DNA from: SpSt-539 sp964549445
Lineage (GTDB): Bacteria; Planctomycetota; Phycisphaerae; UBA1845; UTPLA1
NCBI GenBank assembly: GCA_964549445.1
Contig: CAZJVS010000007.1
Span: 93,003-157,002 of the forward strand
Length of the DNA stretch: 64,000 nucleotides
Direction of reading: 5' to 3'
The position numbers were made by a program, and so were the translations under genes. Below, in pieces: positions 1 through 12,955 of the stretch (position 1 is the first letter of the stretch; each line of letters begins with the position of its first letter). Below the pieces are notes generated by a model. It was given only the letters and a program-made list of their open reading frames with translations, was not told where the DNA came from and ran no database searches.

Positions 1-599
1 CGCCGGCCGTCGCCGCATCCGCACCGACGACGAAGGTCGCAGCGCAGCCGAAGCGCTGGTACGTGCTTCGGGTGGCGAGCAACCGCGAGGAGCAGGTGTG
101 CGACGCGCTGATCCGGAAGGTGAAGATCGAGGGACTGGAGGACCGCGTCGGGCGGATCCTGGTTCCGATGCAGCGCGAGAAGCGGATGAAGGGCGGACAG
201 GTGAAGCTGTACGACCGGAAGCTCTATCCGGGGTACGTTTTCATCGAGATGGAGACGGAAGACGACGGGCGCGTGCCCGAGGACGTTTGGTTCCTCATCA
301 AGGATACGAGCGGCGTCGGTGATTTCATCGGCTCGGACGGCAAGCCGAGCGAGATGAAGCCGCACGACGTCGAGAAGATGCTGGCGGTGGTCGAGAAGTC
401 GGCGGAGGCGCCGACGCTGGCGGGCCTGGCGGGCCTGAAGAAGGGCGATCCGGTCAAGATCAAGGAAGGGGCCTTCGAAAATTTCGAGGGCGAAATCGAC
501 GAAGTCATGCCGGACAAGGGCCAAGTTCGCGTGGTTGTGACGATCTTCGGGCGCGCGACGCCGATCGAGTTGGAATACTGGCAGGTGGAAAAGGCATAG
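1..599 (+). CDS. nusG: Transcription termination/antitermination factor NusG (5' partial)
   Basis: NusG binds RNA polymerase, influences pausing and Rho termination, and couples transcription to translation. The reading frame is open to the window edge, and the core NusG start (KRWYVLRVASNREE, from about base 51) lies downstream of an Ala/Pro-rich stretch, so the true start is outside the window. The NGN domain (YPGYVFIEM near base 230) is followed by a C-terminal KOW domain (KKGDPVKIKEGAFENFEG and FGRATPIELEYWQVEK). At least 198 residues are present, against about 180 in E. coli; the excess is N-terminal. It lies 9 bp before rplK, the usual beta-operon order. Confidence 0.96.
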   Translation, partial: PAVAASAPTTKVAAQPKRWYVLRVASNREEQVCDALIRKVKIEGLEDRVGRILVPMQREKRMKGGQVKLYDRKLYPGYVFIEMETEDDGRVPEDVWFLIKDTSGVGDFIGSDGKPSEMKPHDVEKMLAVVEKSAEAPTLAGLAGLKKGDPVKIKEGAFENFEGEIDEVMPDKGQVRVVVTIFGRATPIELEYWQVEKA

Positions 600-608
600 G
601 GAAACGCC

Positions 609-1043
609 GTGGCGAAGAAGAAAAAAGAAGTAACGGGCAAGTTCAAGGTGCAGGCCGCGGGCGGCCAGGCGACGCCGGCTCCGCCGGTGGGACCGGCCTG
701 CGGGCAGTACGGCGTGAACCCGGGCCAGTTCGTGCAGCAGTTCAACGAGCGGACGAAGTCGCTGAACGGCATGCTGGTGACGGCGGTCGTTACGGTTTAC
801 GCGGACCGGACGTTCGAGTTCGAGGTGAAGAGCCCGCCGGCCTCGGTGCTGCTGAAGGATGCGGCGAAGGTGGCGAAGGGCTCTGGCTCGCCGAACAAGG
901 AAAAGGTCGGCAAGGTCACCAAAGAGCAGGTGATGACGATCGCGAAGACGAAGATCAAGGATTTGAACTGCTTCGACCTGGAAGCGGCGTCGCGGATCGT
1001 GGCGGGAACGGCTCGCAACATGGGTATCGAGATCGAGGGGTAA
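609..1043 (+). CDS. rplK: Ribosomal protein L11
   Basis: L11 (144 aa) binds the GTPase-associated region of 23S rRNA at the base of the L7/L12 stalk. The sequence has the Gly/Pro-rich N-terminal motif GGQATPAPPVGPACGQYGVN and ends in the rRNA-binding domain with the signature AASRIVAGTARNMGIEIEG. The start is GTG at 609, 9 bp after nusG, with a weak AGGGAAA upstream. The length is normal and no key region is missing. It is followed by rplA. Confidence 0.97.
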   Translation: MAKKKKEVTGKFKVQAAGGQATPAPPVGPACGQYGVNPGQFVQQFNERTKSLNGMLVTAVVTVYADRTFEFEVKSPPASVLLKDAAKVAKGSGSPNKEKVGKVTKEQVMTIAKTKIKDLNCFDLEAASRIVAGTARNMGIEIEG

Positions 1044-1073
1044 GTCGGCCGCCTCGAAAGGGCTGGAAGAGCG

Positions 1074-1964
1074 ATGGCGAAAGAGAAGAAAGAAAAGTCG
1101 CCGCAGCAAGATGCGGGCGAGGCGGCGGTTGCCGCGAAGGCAGCGAAAGGCGAGAAAGCCGAAAAGGCGGCTCGTCCTGACGCGCCGGAAGCGGCTCCGA
1201 AGGCCCCCAAGGCCAAGAAGTCGAAGCCGCAGGCCGAGGGCGACGATGCCGGTCGCAAGAAGAAGCGCGGCCGACCAATGCGCGGTTTGGGCAAGAAGTA
1301 CAAGGCCGCGTTCGCGAAGCGGCCGGACAAGCCGCAGGCGGTCGACGAGGCGGTGAAGCTGCTCCAGGAGATGGGCAAGGGCCGGAAGTTCGATCAGACG
1401 GTGAACATCGTCATGCACCTGGGAATCGACCCGAAGCACGCGGACCAGATGATTCGCGGGGCGGTGTCGCTTCCGCACGGCATCGGCAAGACGCGCAAAG
1501 TGATCGCGTTCGCGGAAGGGGAAGACGCCGAGAAGGCGAAGGCGGCGGGCGCGGCGGAAGTCGGCGTCGATGATCTGATTGCGAAGATCAACGGCGGCTG
1601 GGCGGAGTTCGACGTGGCGGTGGCGCATTCGCGACTGATGGGCAAGGTCGGCAAGCTCGGCAAGGTGCTCGGGCCGGCCGGAAAGATGCCGTCGCCGAAG
1701 AACGGAACTGTGACCAATGACGTCGGCACGGCGGTGAAGGAATTTGCCGCGGGCAAGACGGAGTTTCGAAACGACACGGGCGGAAACGTCCATGGCGTGG
1801 TGGGTCGGATCAGCTTCAAGGCGGAGCAGCTGAAGGAAAACATCGAGGCGTTCATCGAGCACATCCGCCGGATGAAGCCGCAGACGGCGAAGGGGCACTA
1901 CATCAAGCGCATCTGCGTGAGCGCGACGATGACGCCGTCTGTCGAGCTGCCGATTCCGCAATAA
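1074..1964 (+). CDS. rplA: Ribosomal protein L1 with long charged N-terminal extension
   Basis: L1 (296 aa) forms the mobile L1 stalk that helps release E-site tRNA, and in many bacteria represses its own operon. The family usually has about 230 residues. Here the canonical part starts near residue 72 (GLGKKYKAAF) and includes DQMIRGAVSLPHGIGKT and GPAGKMPSPKNGTVT. The first 70 or so residues are Lys/Ala/Glu/Pro-rich, low complexity and probably disordered. The start is ATG at 1074, with GGAAGAG just upstream. There is no internal methionine before the conserved core, so the extension appears genuine. Confidence 0.96.
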   Translation: MAKEKKEKSPQQDAGEAAVAAKAAKGEKAEKAARPDAPEAAPKAPKAKKSKPQAEGDDAGRKKKRGRPMRGLGKKYKAAFAKRPDKPQAVDEAVKLLQEMGKGRKFDQTVNIVMHLGIDPKHADQMIRGAVSLPHGIGKTRKVIAFAEGEDAEKAKAAGAAEVGVDDLIAKINGGWAEFDVAVAHSRLMGKVGKLGKVLGPAGKMPSPKNGTVTNDVGTAVKEFAAGKTEFRNDTGGNVHGVVGRISFKAEQLKENIEAFIEHIRRMKPQTAKGHYIKRICVSATMTPSVELPIPQ

Positions 1965-1977
1965 CGAGGAGACGATC

Positions 1978-2517
1978 GTGAGCCGCAAGCTGAAACAGAT
2001 GATCGAGACGGAATTGAAGGACCGCTACGGCGGCGTGCGCGAGGCCGTCGTCGTGAACGCGGTCGGCCTGACGGGTATCGACGCGAATCTCCTGCGGCGC
2101 CAACTGCGGGCGAAGAAGTACGAGATGCACGTGGTGACTAACCGGTTGTTCCGGCGCTCGAGCGCGGGCACGCCGATGGCGTCGCTGGCCAAGGCGATGA
2201 GCGGACCGTGCGCGATCGTGACCGGCGGCGGGACCGCGGTGGAAATCGCGAAGGAATTGCTGAAGATCGCCGAGACGTTTCCGAAGCTGGAACTGAAGAT
2301 CGGGCTGGTCGAAGGCATCGATGAGCCGATGGCGGTCGGCGACGTCGCAAAGCTGCGGACCCGGACGGAGGTCATCGGCGACGTGGCGGCGATGGCGATC
2401 TCGCCGGGCAAGAAGCTGGCCGGTGCGGTTCGCGGACCGGGCGGCGGACTCGCGGCGTGCCTCAAGGCGCTGATCGGCAAGCTGGAGAACGGCGAGGCGG
2501 TCGCGAAGGTCGCCTGA
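1978..2517 (+). CDS. rplJ: Ribosomal protein L10
   Basis: L10 (179 aa) anchors the L7/L12 dimers to the ribosome and is the usual autogenous repressor of rplJ-rplL. The N-terminal domain (REAVVVNAVGLTGIDANLLR, VVTNRLFRRS) is recognisable, and a long helical C-terminus (LAACLKALIGKLENGE) would bind L7/L12. The start is GTG at 1978 with GAGGAGA about 6 bp upstream. The gap to rplL is 148 bp and can fold into a hairpin. Confidence 0.95.
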   Translation: MSRKLKQMIETELKDRYGGVREAVVVNAVGLTGIDANLLRRQLRAKKYEMHVVTNRLFRRSSAGTPMASLAKAMSGPCAIVTGGGTAVEIAKELLKIAETFPKLELKIGLVEGIDEPMAVGDVAKLRTRTEVIGDVAAMAISPGKKLAGAVRGPGGGLAACLKALIGKLENGEAVAKVA

Positions 2518-2584
2518 GGAATGAAACAATAATCTCCGGATCGGTTGTCCCAATGAGACGTTCGCTGCGGCGGGCGGGGTTAAA

Positions 2585-2603
2585 CCGGACCAGTGGGGTC
2601 CGG
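2585..2603 (+). promoter_or_regulatory. Perfect hairpin in the rplJ-rplL intergenic region
   Basis: CCGGACC (2585-2591), a 5-nt loop and GGTCCGG (2597-2603) form a perfect 7-bp GC-rich stem. It sits mid-way in the 148-bp rplJ-rplL spacer and no T-run follows, so it is not a classical terminator. By analogy with other rplJL operons it could be a processing, attenuation or L10-binding element; this is inference. Confidence 0.5.
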
Positions 2604-2665
2604 GCTACCGGGCGGGATGGATGGCGGTCGGGCGAGGCCCGGCTGTCTGAAAACGGGAGTTTGCG

Positions 2666-3082
2666 ATGTCGGATACTGCAACGAAGGAATTCAGCGCGGA
2701 CGTGAAGACGCTGGGCGACAAGATCGCCGGGCTGACACTGAAGAGCGCCCAGGAGCTGGTGGATTACCTCAAGGCGACGTACGGAATTGAGCCGGCGGCG
2801 GGCGGGGCGGTCATGATGGCCGGTCCGGCGGCCGGCGGGGCGGCGGCCGAGGTGGCCGAGGAGCCGACGACGTTTGACGTGACTTTGAAGGATGCCGGGG
2901 CGAACAAGATCGGCGTGATCAAGGTCGTGCGGACGGCGACGGGCTTGGGCCTGAAGGAGGCCAAGGACCTGGTCGACGGGGCTCCGAAGATGGTGAAGGA
3001 GAACATCTCGAAGGAGGACGCCGAGAAGCTCAAGAAGGAGCTGGAAGAGGCCGGCGCCAAGGTCGAGATGAAGGGTCACTAA
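2666..3082 (+). CDS. rplL: Ribosomal protein L7/L12
   Basis: L7/L12 (138 aa) is the multicopy stalk protein that recruits translation factor GTPases. It has an N-terminal dimerisation segment (LKSAQELVDYLKATYGIEP), an Ala/Gly-rich hinge (about residues 45-66) and the C-terminal domain (FDVTLKDAGANKIGVIKVVR, GLGLKEAKDLVDGAPK). The start is ATG at 2666 with CGGGAG about 8 bp upstream. An extra 15 or so residues precede the usual start of the family. Confidence 0.97.
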   Translation: MSDTATKEFSADVKTLGDKIAGLTLKSAQELVDYLKATYGIEPAAGGAVMMAGPAAGGAAAEVAEEPTTFDVTLKDAGANKIGVIKVVRTATGLGLKEAKDLVDGAPKMVKENISKEDAEKLKKELEEAGAKVEMKGH

Positions 3083-3391
3083 GAGGCAGCTTAAGGGGCC
3101 ATTTCGGGGCGGTTGACGCCCCGGGAGGGTCGCCTTACTATACTTGGTTCTCTCCGCGCGGGCGCGAAAACGAGTCGGCTGCAATGGACGGGCCGAATCG
3201 CTTCAGATGGCGCCGGCGTCGGACTGGTCCTGCGGAACATTTTACCGGGTGCGTCGTCGTTGACGAACACACCGCAAGCGCCCATAGGCCCGGCGACGGC
3301 CGTCAGCGAATGATGACGAGTCGACGCCGGCTTCGCGCGCCCAGCGGCATTGACCACTGCCGCCGCGCCGATCGCATCGAAAGGTGACGCG
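3083..3391 (+). other. 309-bp rplL-rpoB intergenic region (promoter plus long leader)
   Basis: No convincing gene lies here; short frames are Arg-rich and match nothing. A sigma-70-like promoter is present at 3113-3141. If used, transcription starts near 3148 and leaves an rpoB leader of about 240 nt. I see no poly-T-tailed hairpin to end the rplL message, so read-through from rplKAJL is also possible. Confidence 0.6.
3113..3141 (+). promoter_or_regulatory. Predicted sigma-70-type promoter for rpoB-rpoC
   Basis: TTGACG (3113-3118) is separated by exactly 17 bp from TACTAT (3136-3141). TATACT at 3139-3144 is an alternative -10 with a less favourable 20-bp spacer. It lies 250 bp upstream of the rpoB start. 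Confidence 0.65.
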
Positions 3392-6300
3392 ATGATTCAG
3401 GTGCAAGAGATCCGTGATTTCCACAAGCTCGGCGATGCAGCGCCCATTCCGAATCTGATCAAGCTGCAGACCGAGTCCTACGAGCGCTTCCTGATGGCCG
3501 AGGTTCCGCCGGAGAAGCGGAAGAACGAGGGCCTCGAGGCGCTGCTGCGCGAAGTGTTCCCGATCTCGAGCTACGACGAGAACGTGACGCTGGAATACAA
3601 GGATTACCACCTCGGCAAGCCGCGGTACACGCCGGACGAGTGCCGGCAGTTGCGGCTGACGTACGGGATGCCGCTGCGGGTGGGGCTGAAGCTTTCGCGG
3701 AAGGACACGGACGAGATTCTCGAGGAGCGAATCTACCTGGGCGACATCCCTGTGATGATCGGCGGCGGGGAGTTCATTATCAACGGGGCGGAGCGGGTGA
3801 TCGTTTCGCAGTTGCACCGGTCGCCGGGCGTAGATTTCATCAAGGAGACGCTGGAGGGCGATCGGGCGCTGCACGCGTGCCGCATCATTCCGGAGCGCGG
3901 GAGCTGGGTCGAGATCGAAATCACGCGGAAGGACGTCCTGGCGGTCCGGATCGACCAGTCGAGCAAGATTCCGGCGACGATGTTCCTGCGTGCGATGGAC
4001 GCGCGATTCAGCAGCGATGCGACGATCGTGCGGGAGTTTTACGAGACGAAGGTCGTGCGGGCGAACGGACTGCGAGCCGACATGTACGCGGTGTCGGACA
4101 TCCGGGCGGACGAGGAAGTGAATAAGGGCGAAGTCACCGAGCCGCTGGTGCGGGCGGGCTGTCCGATCGGGGACGCGGTGGGCCGGATCATTGATGCGGG
4201 GATCAAGCAGGTCGAGGTCATCGACAAGGTGGTCGATCCGCTGATTCTCAATACGCTGGCGGAAGATAACAGCCGTTCGCACGAAGATGCGCTGTTGAAG
4301 ATCTACCAGCGATTGCGGCCGGGGAATCCGGCGCAGCTCGACAAGGCGGTCAAGCTGTTCCACGAGAAGTTCTTTGATTCGAACCGGTATCGGCTGGGCA
4401 AGGTGGGGCGGTTCCGAATCAACCGCAAGTTCGGGTTGTCGATCCCGGCGTCGGTGCATACGCTGACGACGGTCGATCTGACGGCTTGTCTGAAGTACCT
4501 GCTCGATCTGCGAAGCCAGAACCGAGTGGGGTACTCGATTCCGCGGCGGGTGCCGTTCGAGCTTTGCATCCTGCAATACGCCCGCGAGCTGGCGGCGCAG
4601 ATCAAGATTTATATGAAGCCGGGGCGGGCCGTGACGGACCCGAAAAAGGGCGTTGAGCTGGGCAGTCTCGACGCGATCCGGGAGGGGCGCAAGAAGCTGG
4701 AGCAGGCCGACGTCGTCAAGGAGATTCGCCGGCAGCTTCGGGAAGTGAGCGACACGCCGGGCGAGTGGGCGCCGCCGGATTCGATCGATCTGCCGCGGAT
4801 GAGAGTTTATCTCGGCCGGGCTGAGACGGATCGTGAGTCGGACGTGACGCGGGCGTCGAAGGAATACGTGGTATCGGTGATCCGGACGCGATGCTCGCGA
4901 ATCCTGGAAGGCGTGGATGAGTATCTGGCGGAGATCAAGCATCGGACGCCGGAGGGTGTTCAGCTCGAGTACTTGAACTATCACCCGATGGTCGGGCCAA
5001 TCTATACGTTTGATGAGGCCGAGGCGAAGCGAATCGGCGCTGAGGTCACGGCGAAGATTGAATCGGACTGGCGCGAGCTGTTCGGGCAGGCCAAGCACGC
5101 GGCGTTCGACACCGAGGAGCACATTCGCGGCGTGCTCGGGGCGGCGCCGGGGCCGGCGGGCGGGACCTTTGGCTCGTTGCGCGAGTTTGGGTGGCAGATC
5201 AGCCGGGTCGTGGTGCAGGAAGACGATATCGACCACCTCGGCAACCGACGTCTGCGGACGATCGATGAGCTTGCGAGCGAGGAACTGCGCAAGGGTTTCC
5301 TGAAGATGCGCCGCACCGTGCAGGAGCGGATGAGCATGAAGGACCCGGCGGAGCAGCCGAAGATTGTCGACCTTGTGAACACGAAGAGCGTGAGCAGCGC
5401 TATCGAGTATTTCTTCGGTCGAAGCGAGCTTTCGCAGGTCGTCGATCAGACGAATCCGCTGTCGCAGCTCACGCACGAGCGGCGGCTGTCGGCCCTCGGG
5501 CCGGGCGGCTTGAACCGCAAGCGGGCGGGCTTCGAAGTTCGCGACGTTCACATCAGCCATTACGGGCGGATTTGCCCAATCGAGACGCCGGAAGGCACGA
5601 ACATCGGTCTAATCGCTTCACTGTCGATTTACTCTACGGTCGATGAGTACGGATTTTTGATCACGCCGTACCGCAAGGTGGACAAGGCGTCGAAGGTCAA
5701 CGGGAACATCGAGCACCTGCGAGCGGACGAAGAGATGAAGATGGTGCTCGCGCCGCCCGAGGTGGTGGGCGATCACAAGATCAAGGAGCAGCAGCACGTC
5801 GCGCGGGTGCGCGGCGAACTGGCGACGGTCGAGGCGAAGGAAATCGAGTATGTCGATATTTCGCCGAAGCAGACGGTCGGCGTTTCAGCGTCGCTGATTC
5901 CGTTCCTCGAGCACGACGACGCCAACCGGGCGCTGATGGGATCGAACATGCAGCGGCAGGCGGTTCCGCTTCTGCGGACCGAGGCAGCGGTCGTGGCGAC
6001 GGGCATGGAGCGGGTCGTCGCGGCGAACAGCGGCATGGTGATCCGGGCGCATGCGAACGGGACGGTAACGTACGTCGATGCGACGCGGATCGTGCTGGAT
6101 AATACGGAAGAGTACGAGCTGCGGAAGTTCCACGGGCTGAACGAGCGGACGTGTCTGAACCAGACGCCGCTGGTGAAGCTGGGCCAGAAGGTCAAGAAAG
6201 ACCAGATCATCGCGGACGGGCCGGGCTGTGCGAAGGGCGAGCTGGCCCTGGGACGCAACGTACTGGTCGCGTTCATGCCTTTCGACGGCTACAACTTTGA

Positions 6301-7858
6301 GGACGCCATTCTTATCTCCGAGCGGCTGGTGCAGGACGACGTCTTCACGAGCATCCATATCGAGGACTTCGAGGTCGAGATTCGCGAGACGAAGCTGGGC
6401 CGCGAGGAGTTCACACGCGACATTCCGAACGTGTCAGAGAAGGCGCTTCGCAGTCTCGACGAGTACGGCGTGGTGCAGGTCGGCACGGAGGTGAAGCCGG
6501 GCGACATCCTGGTCGGCAAGGTTTCGCCGAAGAGCAAGAGCGAGCTTTCGCCGGAAGAGAAGCTGCTGCATGCGATCTTCGGGCGTGCGGGCGAGGACGT
6601 GAAGAACGATTCGCTCGAGGTGCCGAGCGGCACGAGCGGCATCGTGATCGCGACGAAGCGATTCAGCCGTCGGACGCAGATGACGGAGGACCAGAAGAAG
6701 GAGCTGCAGCGGCGGATCAAGGAGACGCGGGACCAGCACAATGTGCGGACGATCGCGGTCTTCAAGCAGATGATCGACGACATCGAGAAGGTGGCCGGAC
6801 AGCCGATCATCGATCCGAACACGAAGCAGAAGGTCGGCAAGAGCGACAACGTCGACGTCGTGATGGAGCAGATCGGCGAGCCGAACAAGTGGTCGTTCGA
6901 CATGAAGTGGGTGAAGCCGGCGGCGGTCCGCGAGGATACGCAGAAGATTTACGACCGGTACTGGCCGCGCATCGTCGAGCAGATCGAGGAGCGCGAGCGG
7001 AAGATCGCGCAGCTCAAGCGCGGCGACGAACTGGCGTCGGGCGTGCTGGAAATGGTGAAGGTGTACCTGGCGACGAAGCGCTCGCTGTCGGTGGGCGACA
7101 AGATGGCCGGGCGGCACGGAAACAAGGGCGTGATTGCGAAGATCATGCCGGAAGAGGACATGCCGTTCATGGCGGACGGGACGCCGGTGGACATCCTTCT
7201 GAATCCGCTGGGCGTGCCGAGTCGTATGAACGTCGGCCAGATTCTGGAGACGCACCTGGGCTGGGCGGCCCGCATCCTGGGCTTCCAGGCGGTGACGCCG
7301 GTGTTCGACGGCGCGAAGGAAGATGAGATTCACCAGGCGGTTCGGTCGGCCAACGAGCATGTCCGGAAGCTGCAGATCGATGCGAAGACGGTGGTGGCGG
7401 CCGGAGACGATCGGACGATCCTGGTTGAGATGCCGATGGGCGGCAAGATTCAGCTCTACGATGGCCGGACCGGCGATCCGTTCGATCAGCCGGTGACGGT
7501 GGGCTACATCTACATGATGAAGCTACATCACCTGGTGGATGACAAGATTCACGCGCGGTCGACGGGTCCGTACTCGCTGATCACGCAGCAGCCATTGGGC
7601 GGAAAGGCCCGGACGGGCGGTCAGCGCTTCGGCGAAATGGAAGTGTGGGGCTTGGAGGCGTATGGCGCCGCCCACATCCTGCAGGAGTTGCTGACAGTGA
7701 AATCGGACGACGTCGAGGGCCGGACGAAGATTTACGAGTCGATGGTGAAGGGCGCCAACACCCTGGAAGCGGGCACGCCGGTTTCGTTTGACGTGCTTTG
7801 CAATGAAATCCGCGGGCTGGGCCTGAACATTGTGCTCGAGAAGAAGAAGCTGATATAG
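3392..7858 (+). CDS. rpoB: DNA-directed RNA polymerase subunit beta
   Basis: RpoB (1488 aa) forms one pincer of the polymerase and part of the catalytic centre. I chose ATG 3392 (MIQVQEIRDFHKLG) because AAGGTG lies 5 bp upstream; an in-frame TTG at 3350 has no such site. Diagnostic blocks are present: SQLHRSPGVDF, the rifampicin-cluster region (residues 676-700, 5417-5491), SALGPGGLNRKRAGFEVRDVH, RICPIETPEGTNIGL, DGYNFEDAILISERL, and the C-terminal GGKARTGGQRFGEMEVWGLEAYGA split across adjacent segments. In the rifampicin pocket, Q513, D516, H526, R529 and S531 (E. coli numbering) are kept, but F514 is Val and Q510 is Glu. A small GNAT-like gene separates it from rpoC. Confidence 0.98.
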   Translation: MIQVQEIRDFHKLGDAAPIPNLIKLQTESYERFLMAEVPPEKRKNEGLEALLREVFPISSYDENVTLEYKDYHLGKPRYTPDECRQLRLTYGMPLRVGLKLSRKDTDEILEERIYLGDIPVMIGGGEFIINGAERVIVSQLHRSPGVDFIKETLEGDRALHACRIIPERGSWVEIEITRKDVLAVRIDQSSKIPATMFLRAMDARFSSDATIVREFYETKVVRANGLRADMYAVSDIRADEEVNKGEVTEPLVRAGCPIGDAVGRIIDAGIKQVEVIDKVVDPLILNTLAEDNSRSHEDALLKIYQRLRPGNPAQLDKAVKLFHEKFFDSNRYRLGKVGRFRINRKFGLSIPASVHTLTTVDLTACLKYLLDLRSQNRVGYSIPRRVPFELCILQYARELAAQIKIYMKPGRAVTDPKKGVELGSLDAIREGRKKLEQADVVKEIRRQLREVSDTPGEWAPPDSIDLPRMRVYLGRAETDRESDVTRASKEYVVSVIRTRCSRILEGVDEYLAEIKHRTPEGVQLEYLNYHPMVGPIYTFDEAEAKRIGAEVTAKIESDWRELFGQAKHAAFDTEEHIRGVLGAAPGPAGGTFGSLREFGWQISRVVVQEDDIDHLGNRRLRTIDELASEELRKGFLKMRRTVQERMSMKDPAEQPKIVDLVNTKSVSSAIEYFFGRSELSQVVDQTNPLSQLTHERRLSALGPGGLNRKRAGFEVRDVHISHYGRICPIETPEGTNIGLIASLSIYSTVDEYGFLITPYRKVDKASKVNGNIEHLRADEEMKMVLAPPEVVGDHKIKEQQHVARVRGELATVEAKEIEYVDISPKQTVGVSASLIPFLEHDDANRALMGSNMQRQAVPLLRTEAAVVATGMERVVAANSGMVIRAHANGTVTYVDATRIVLDNTEEYELRKFHGLNERTCLNQTPLVKLGQKVKKDQIIADGPGCAKGELALGRNVLVAFMPFDGYNFEDAILISERLVQDDVFTSIHIEDFEVEIRETKLGREEFTRDIPNVSEKALRSLDEYGVVQVGTEVKPGDILVGKVSPKSKSELSPEEKLLHAIFGRAGEDVKNDSLEVPSGTSGIVIATKRFSRRTQMTEDQKKELQRRIKETRDQHNVRTIAVFKQMIDDIEKVAGQPIIDPNTKQKVGKSDNVDVVMEQIGEPNKWSFDMKWVKPAAVREDTQKIYDRYWPRIVEQIEERERKIAQLKRGDELASGVLEMVKVYLATKRSLSVGDKMAGRHGNKGVIAKIMPEEDMPFMADGTPVDILLNPLGVPSRMNVGQILETHLGWAARILGFQAVTPVFDGAKEDEIHQAVRSANEHVRKLQIDAKTVVAAGDDRTILVEMPMGGKIQLYDGRTGDPFDQPVTVGYIYMMKLHHLVDDKIHARSTGPYSLITQQPLGGKARTGGQRFGEMEVWGLEAYGAAHILQELLTVKSDDVEGRTKIYESMVKGANTLEAGTPVSFDVLCNEIRGLGLNIVLEKKKLI

Positions 7859-7863
7859 GCGCC

Positions 7864-7925
7864 GTCGGCCGGCGAGGGCGCCGGCCGCTACGAGGTCGGC
7901 CGGCGGGGGCGCTGGCCGCCACGAA
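7864..7925 (+). repeat. Two tandem copies of a 31-bp GC-rich repeat
   Basis: Copies at 7864-7894 and 7895-7925 match at 27 of 31 positions. Each starts GTCGGCCGGC and contains a GGCCGGC/GCCGGCC-type inverted repeat able to form a hairpin. They start 5 bp after the rpoB stop and end about 40 bp before the next gene. They could be an intergenic repeat family or an RNA-processing/attenuation structure. Confidence 0.8.
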
Positions 7926-7967
7926 GCTGATTCAGCGGCTGGACGCCGGCGAACGGGAGACGTGAGC

Positions 7968-8444
7968 ATGGATGGAATCAAGTACGAGGTGGTTTCGTCG
8001 CTCGATCCGCACGAGTTGCGGGAGTTTTACATGGCCCAGGGCCACAACGCCCCGGAGACGCCGGACAAGCTAGCGCAGCTCGTGCGAAACTCGGTGTGCT
8101 TCGTGACGGCTCGGACCGACGACGGGCGATTGATCGGGATCGCCCGCGGGATCTCGGACGGCGTCCGCGGCTATCTGACGGAGTGCAAGCTGGACCCGGC
8201 GTACCAGGGGCCGGGCGCAGTGACGGCGCACGATGGCCGTGTCGAGCACGACCAGTACAAGATCGCGAAGTCGATGGCGGAACGGGTGCTGTCGGCACTG
8301 ATCGAGCTGGGCTGTGAGCGGATCGACGTTTCGGCATACGGGACCGAGGTCGATTTCTGCGAGGAGTTGGGATTCAAGAAGAACAGCGGGCAGGTGAACC
8401 TGACGCTGGACGCGCGGCGGCTGGCGATGGCGACCGCGAACTGA
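7968..8444 (+). CDS. GNAT-like protein encoded between rpoB and rpoC
   Basis: This 158-residue protein resembles the GNAT acyltransferase fold. A central strand pair (LIGIARGISDGVRGYLTE) is followed by a loop like the acetyl-CoA-binding motif (LDPAYQGPG, residues 76-83), a helix, and the typical ending CEELGFKKN. The motif is unusual: after QGPG come about 10 extra residues (AVTAHDGRVE), and the expected second Gly/Ala is displaced, so CoA binding is uncertain. The start ATG 7968 is chosen because GGGAGA ends 7 bp upstream; GTG 7962 is too close. Same-strand location between rpoB and rpoC suggests co-transcription. Substrate unknown. Confidence 0.75.
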   Translation: MDGIKYEVVSSLDPHELREFYMAQGHNAPETPDKLAQLVRNSVCFVTARTDDGRLIGIARGISDGVRGYLTECKLDPAYQGPGAVTAHDGRVEHDQYKIAKSMAERVLSALIELGCERIDVSAYGTEVDFCEELGFKKNSGQVNLTLDARRLAMATAN

Positions 8445-8525
8445 GGTTGATTGAATCGTGGCGCTCCGCGGATGGCGGGGCGCGACGTTGAAGATTGACG
8501 GATAACGAGGCGAGGAACAACGCCC

Positions 8526-12925
<4,400 letters not shown>

Positions 12926-12929
<4 letters not shown>

Positions 12930-12955
12930 CGAAAATCACATGAGGGCTGTATCCT
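12926..12955 (+). promoter_or_regulatory. Candidate promoter for rpsL-rpsG
   Basis: TTGACG (12926-12931, overlapping the rpoC stop codon) is followed after 18 bp by TATCCT (12950-12955). The predicted transcript would begin about 50 nt before the rpsL start. The -10 is a fair rather than strong match. Confidence 0.45.

Noticed and set aside
3350..3391. Upstream TTG start for rpoB
   Set aside because: No ribosome site; ATG 3392 has AAGGTG at good spacing and matches the conserved N-terminus.
3242..5560. A 772-residue open frame antisense to rpoB, with similar long antisense frames opposite rpoC (9927-12800) and carB (15087-17369)
   Set aside because: They are Arg/Leu/His-rich mirror frames produced by GC-rich codons of certain genes on the other strand.
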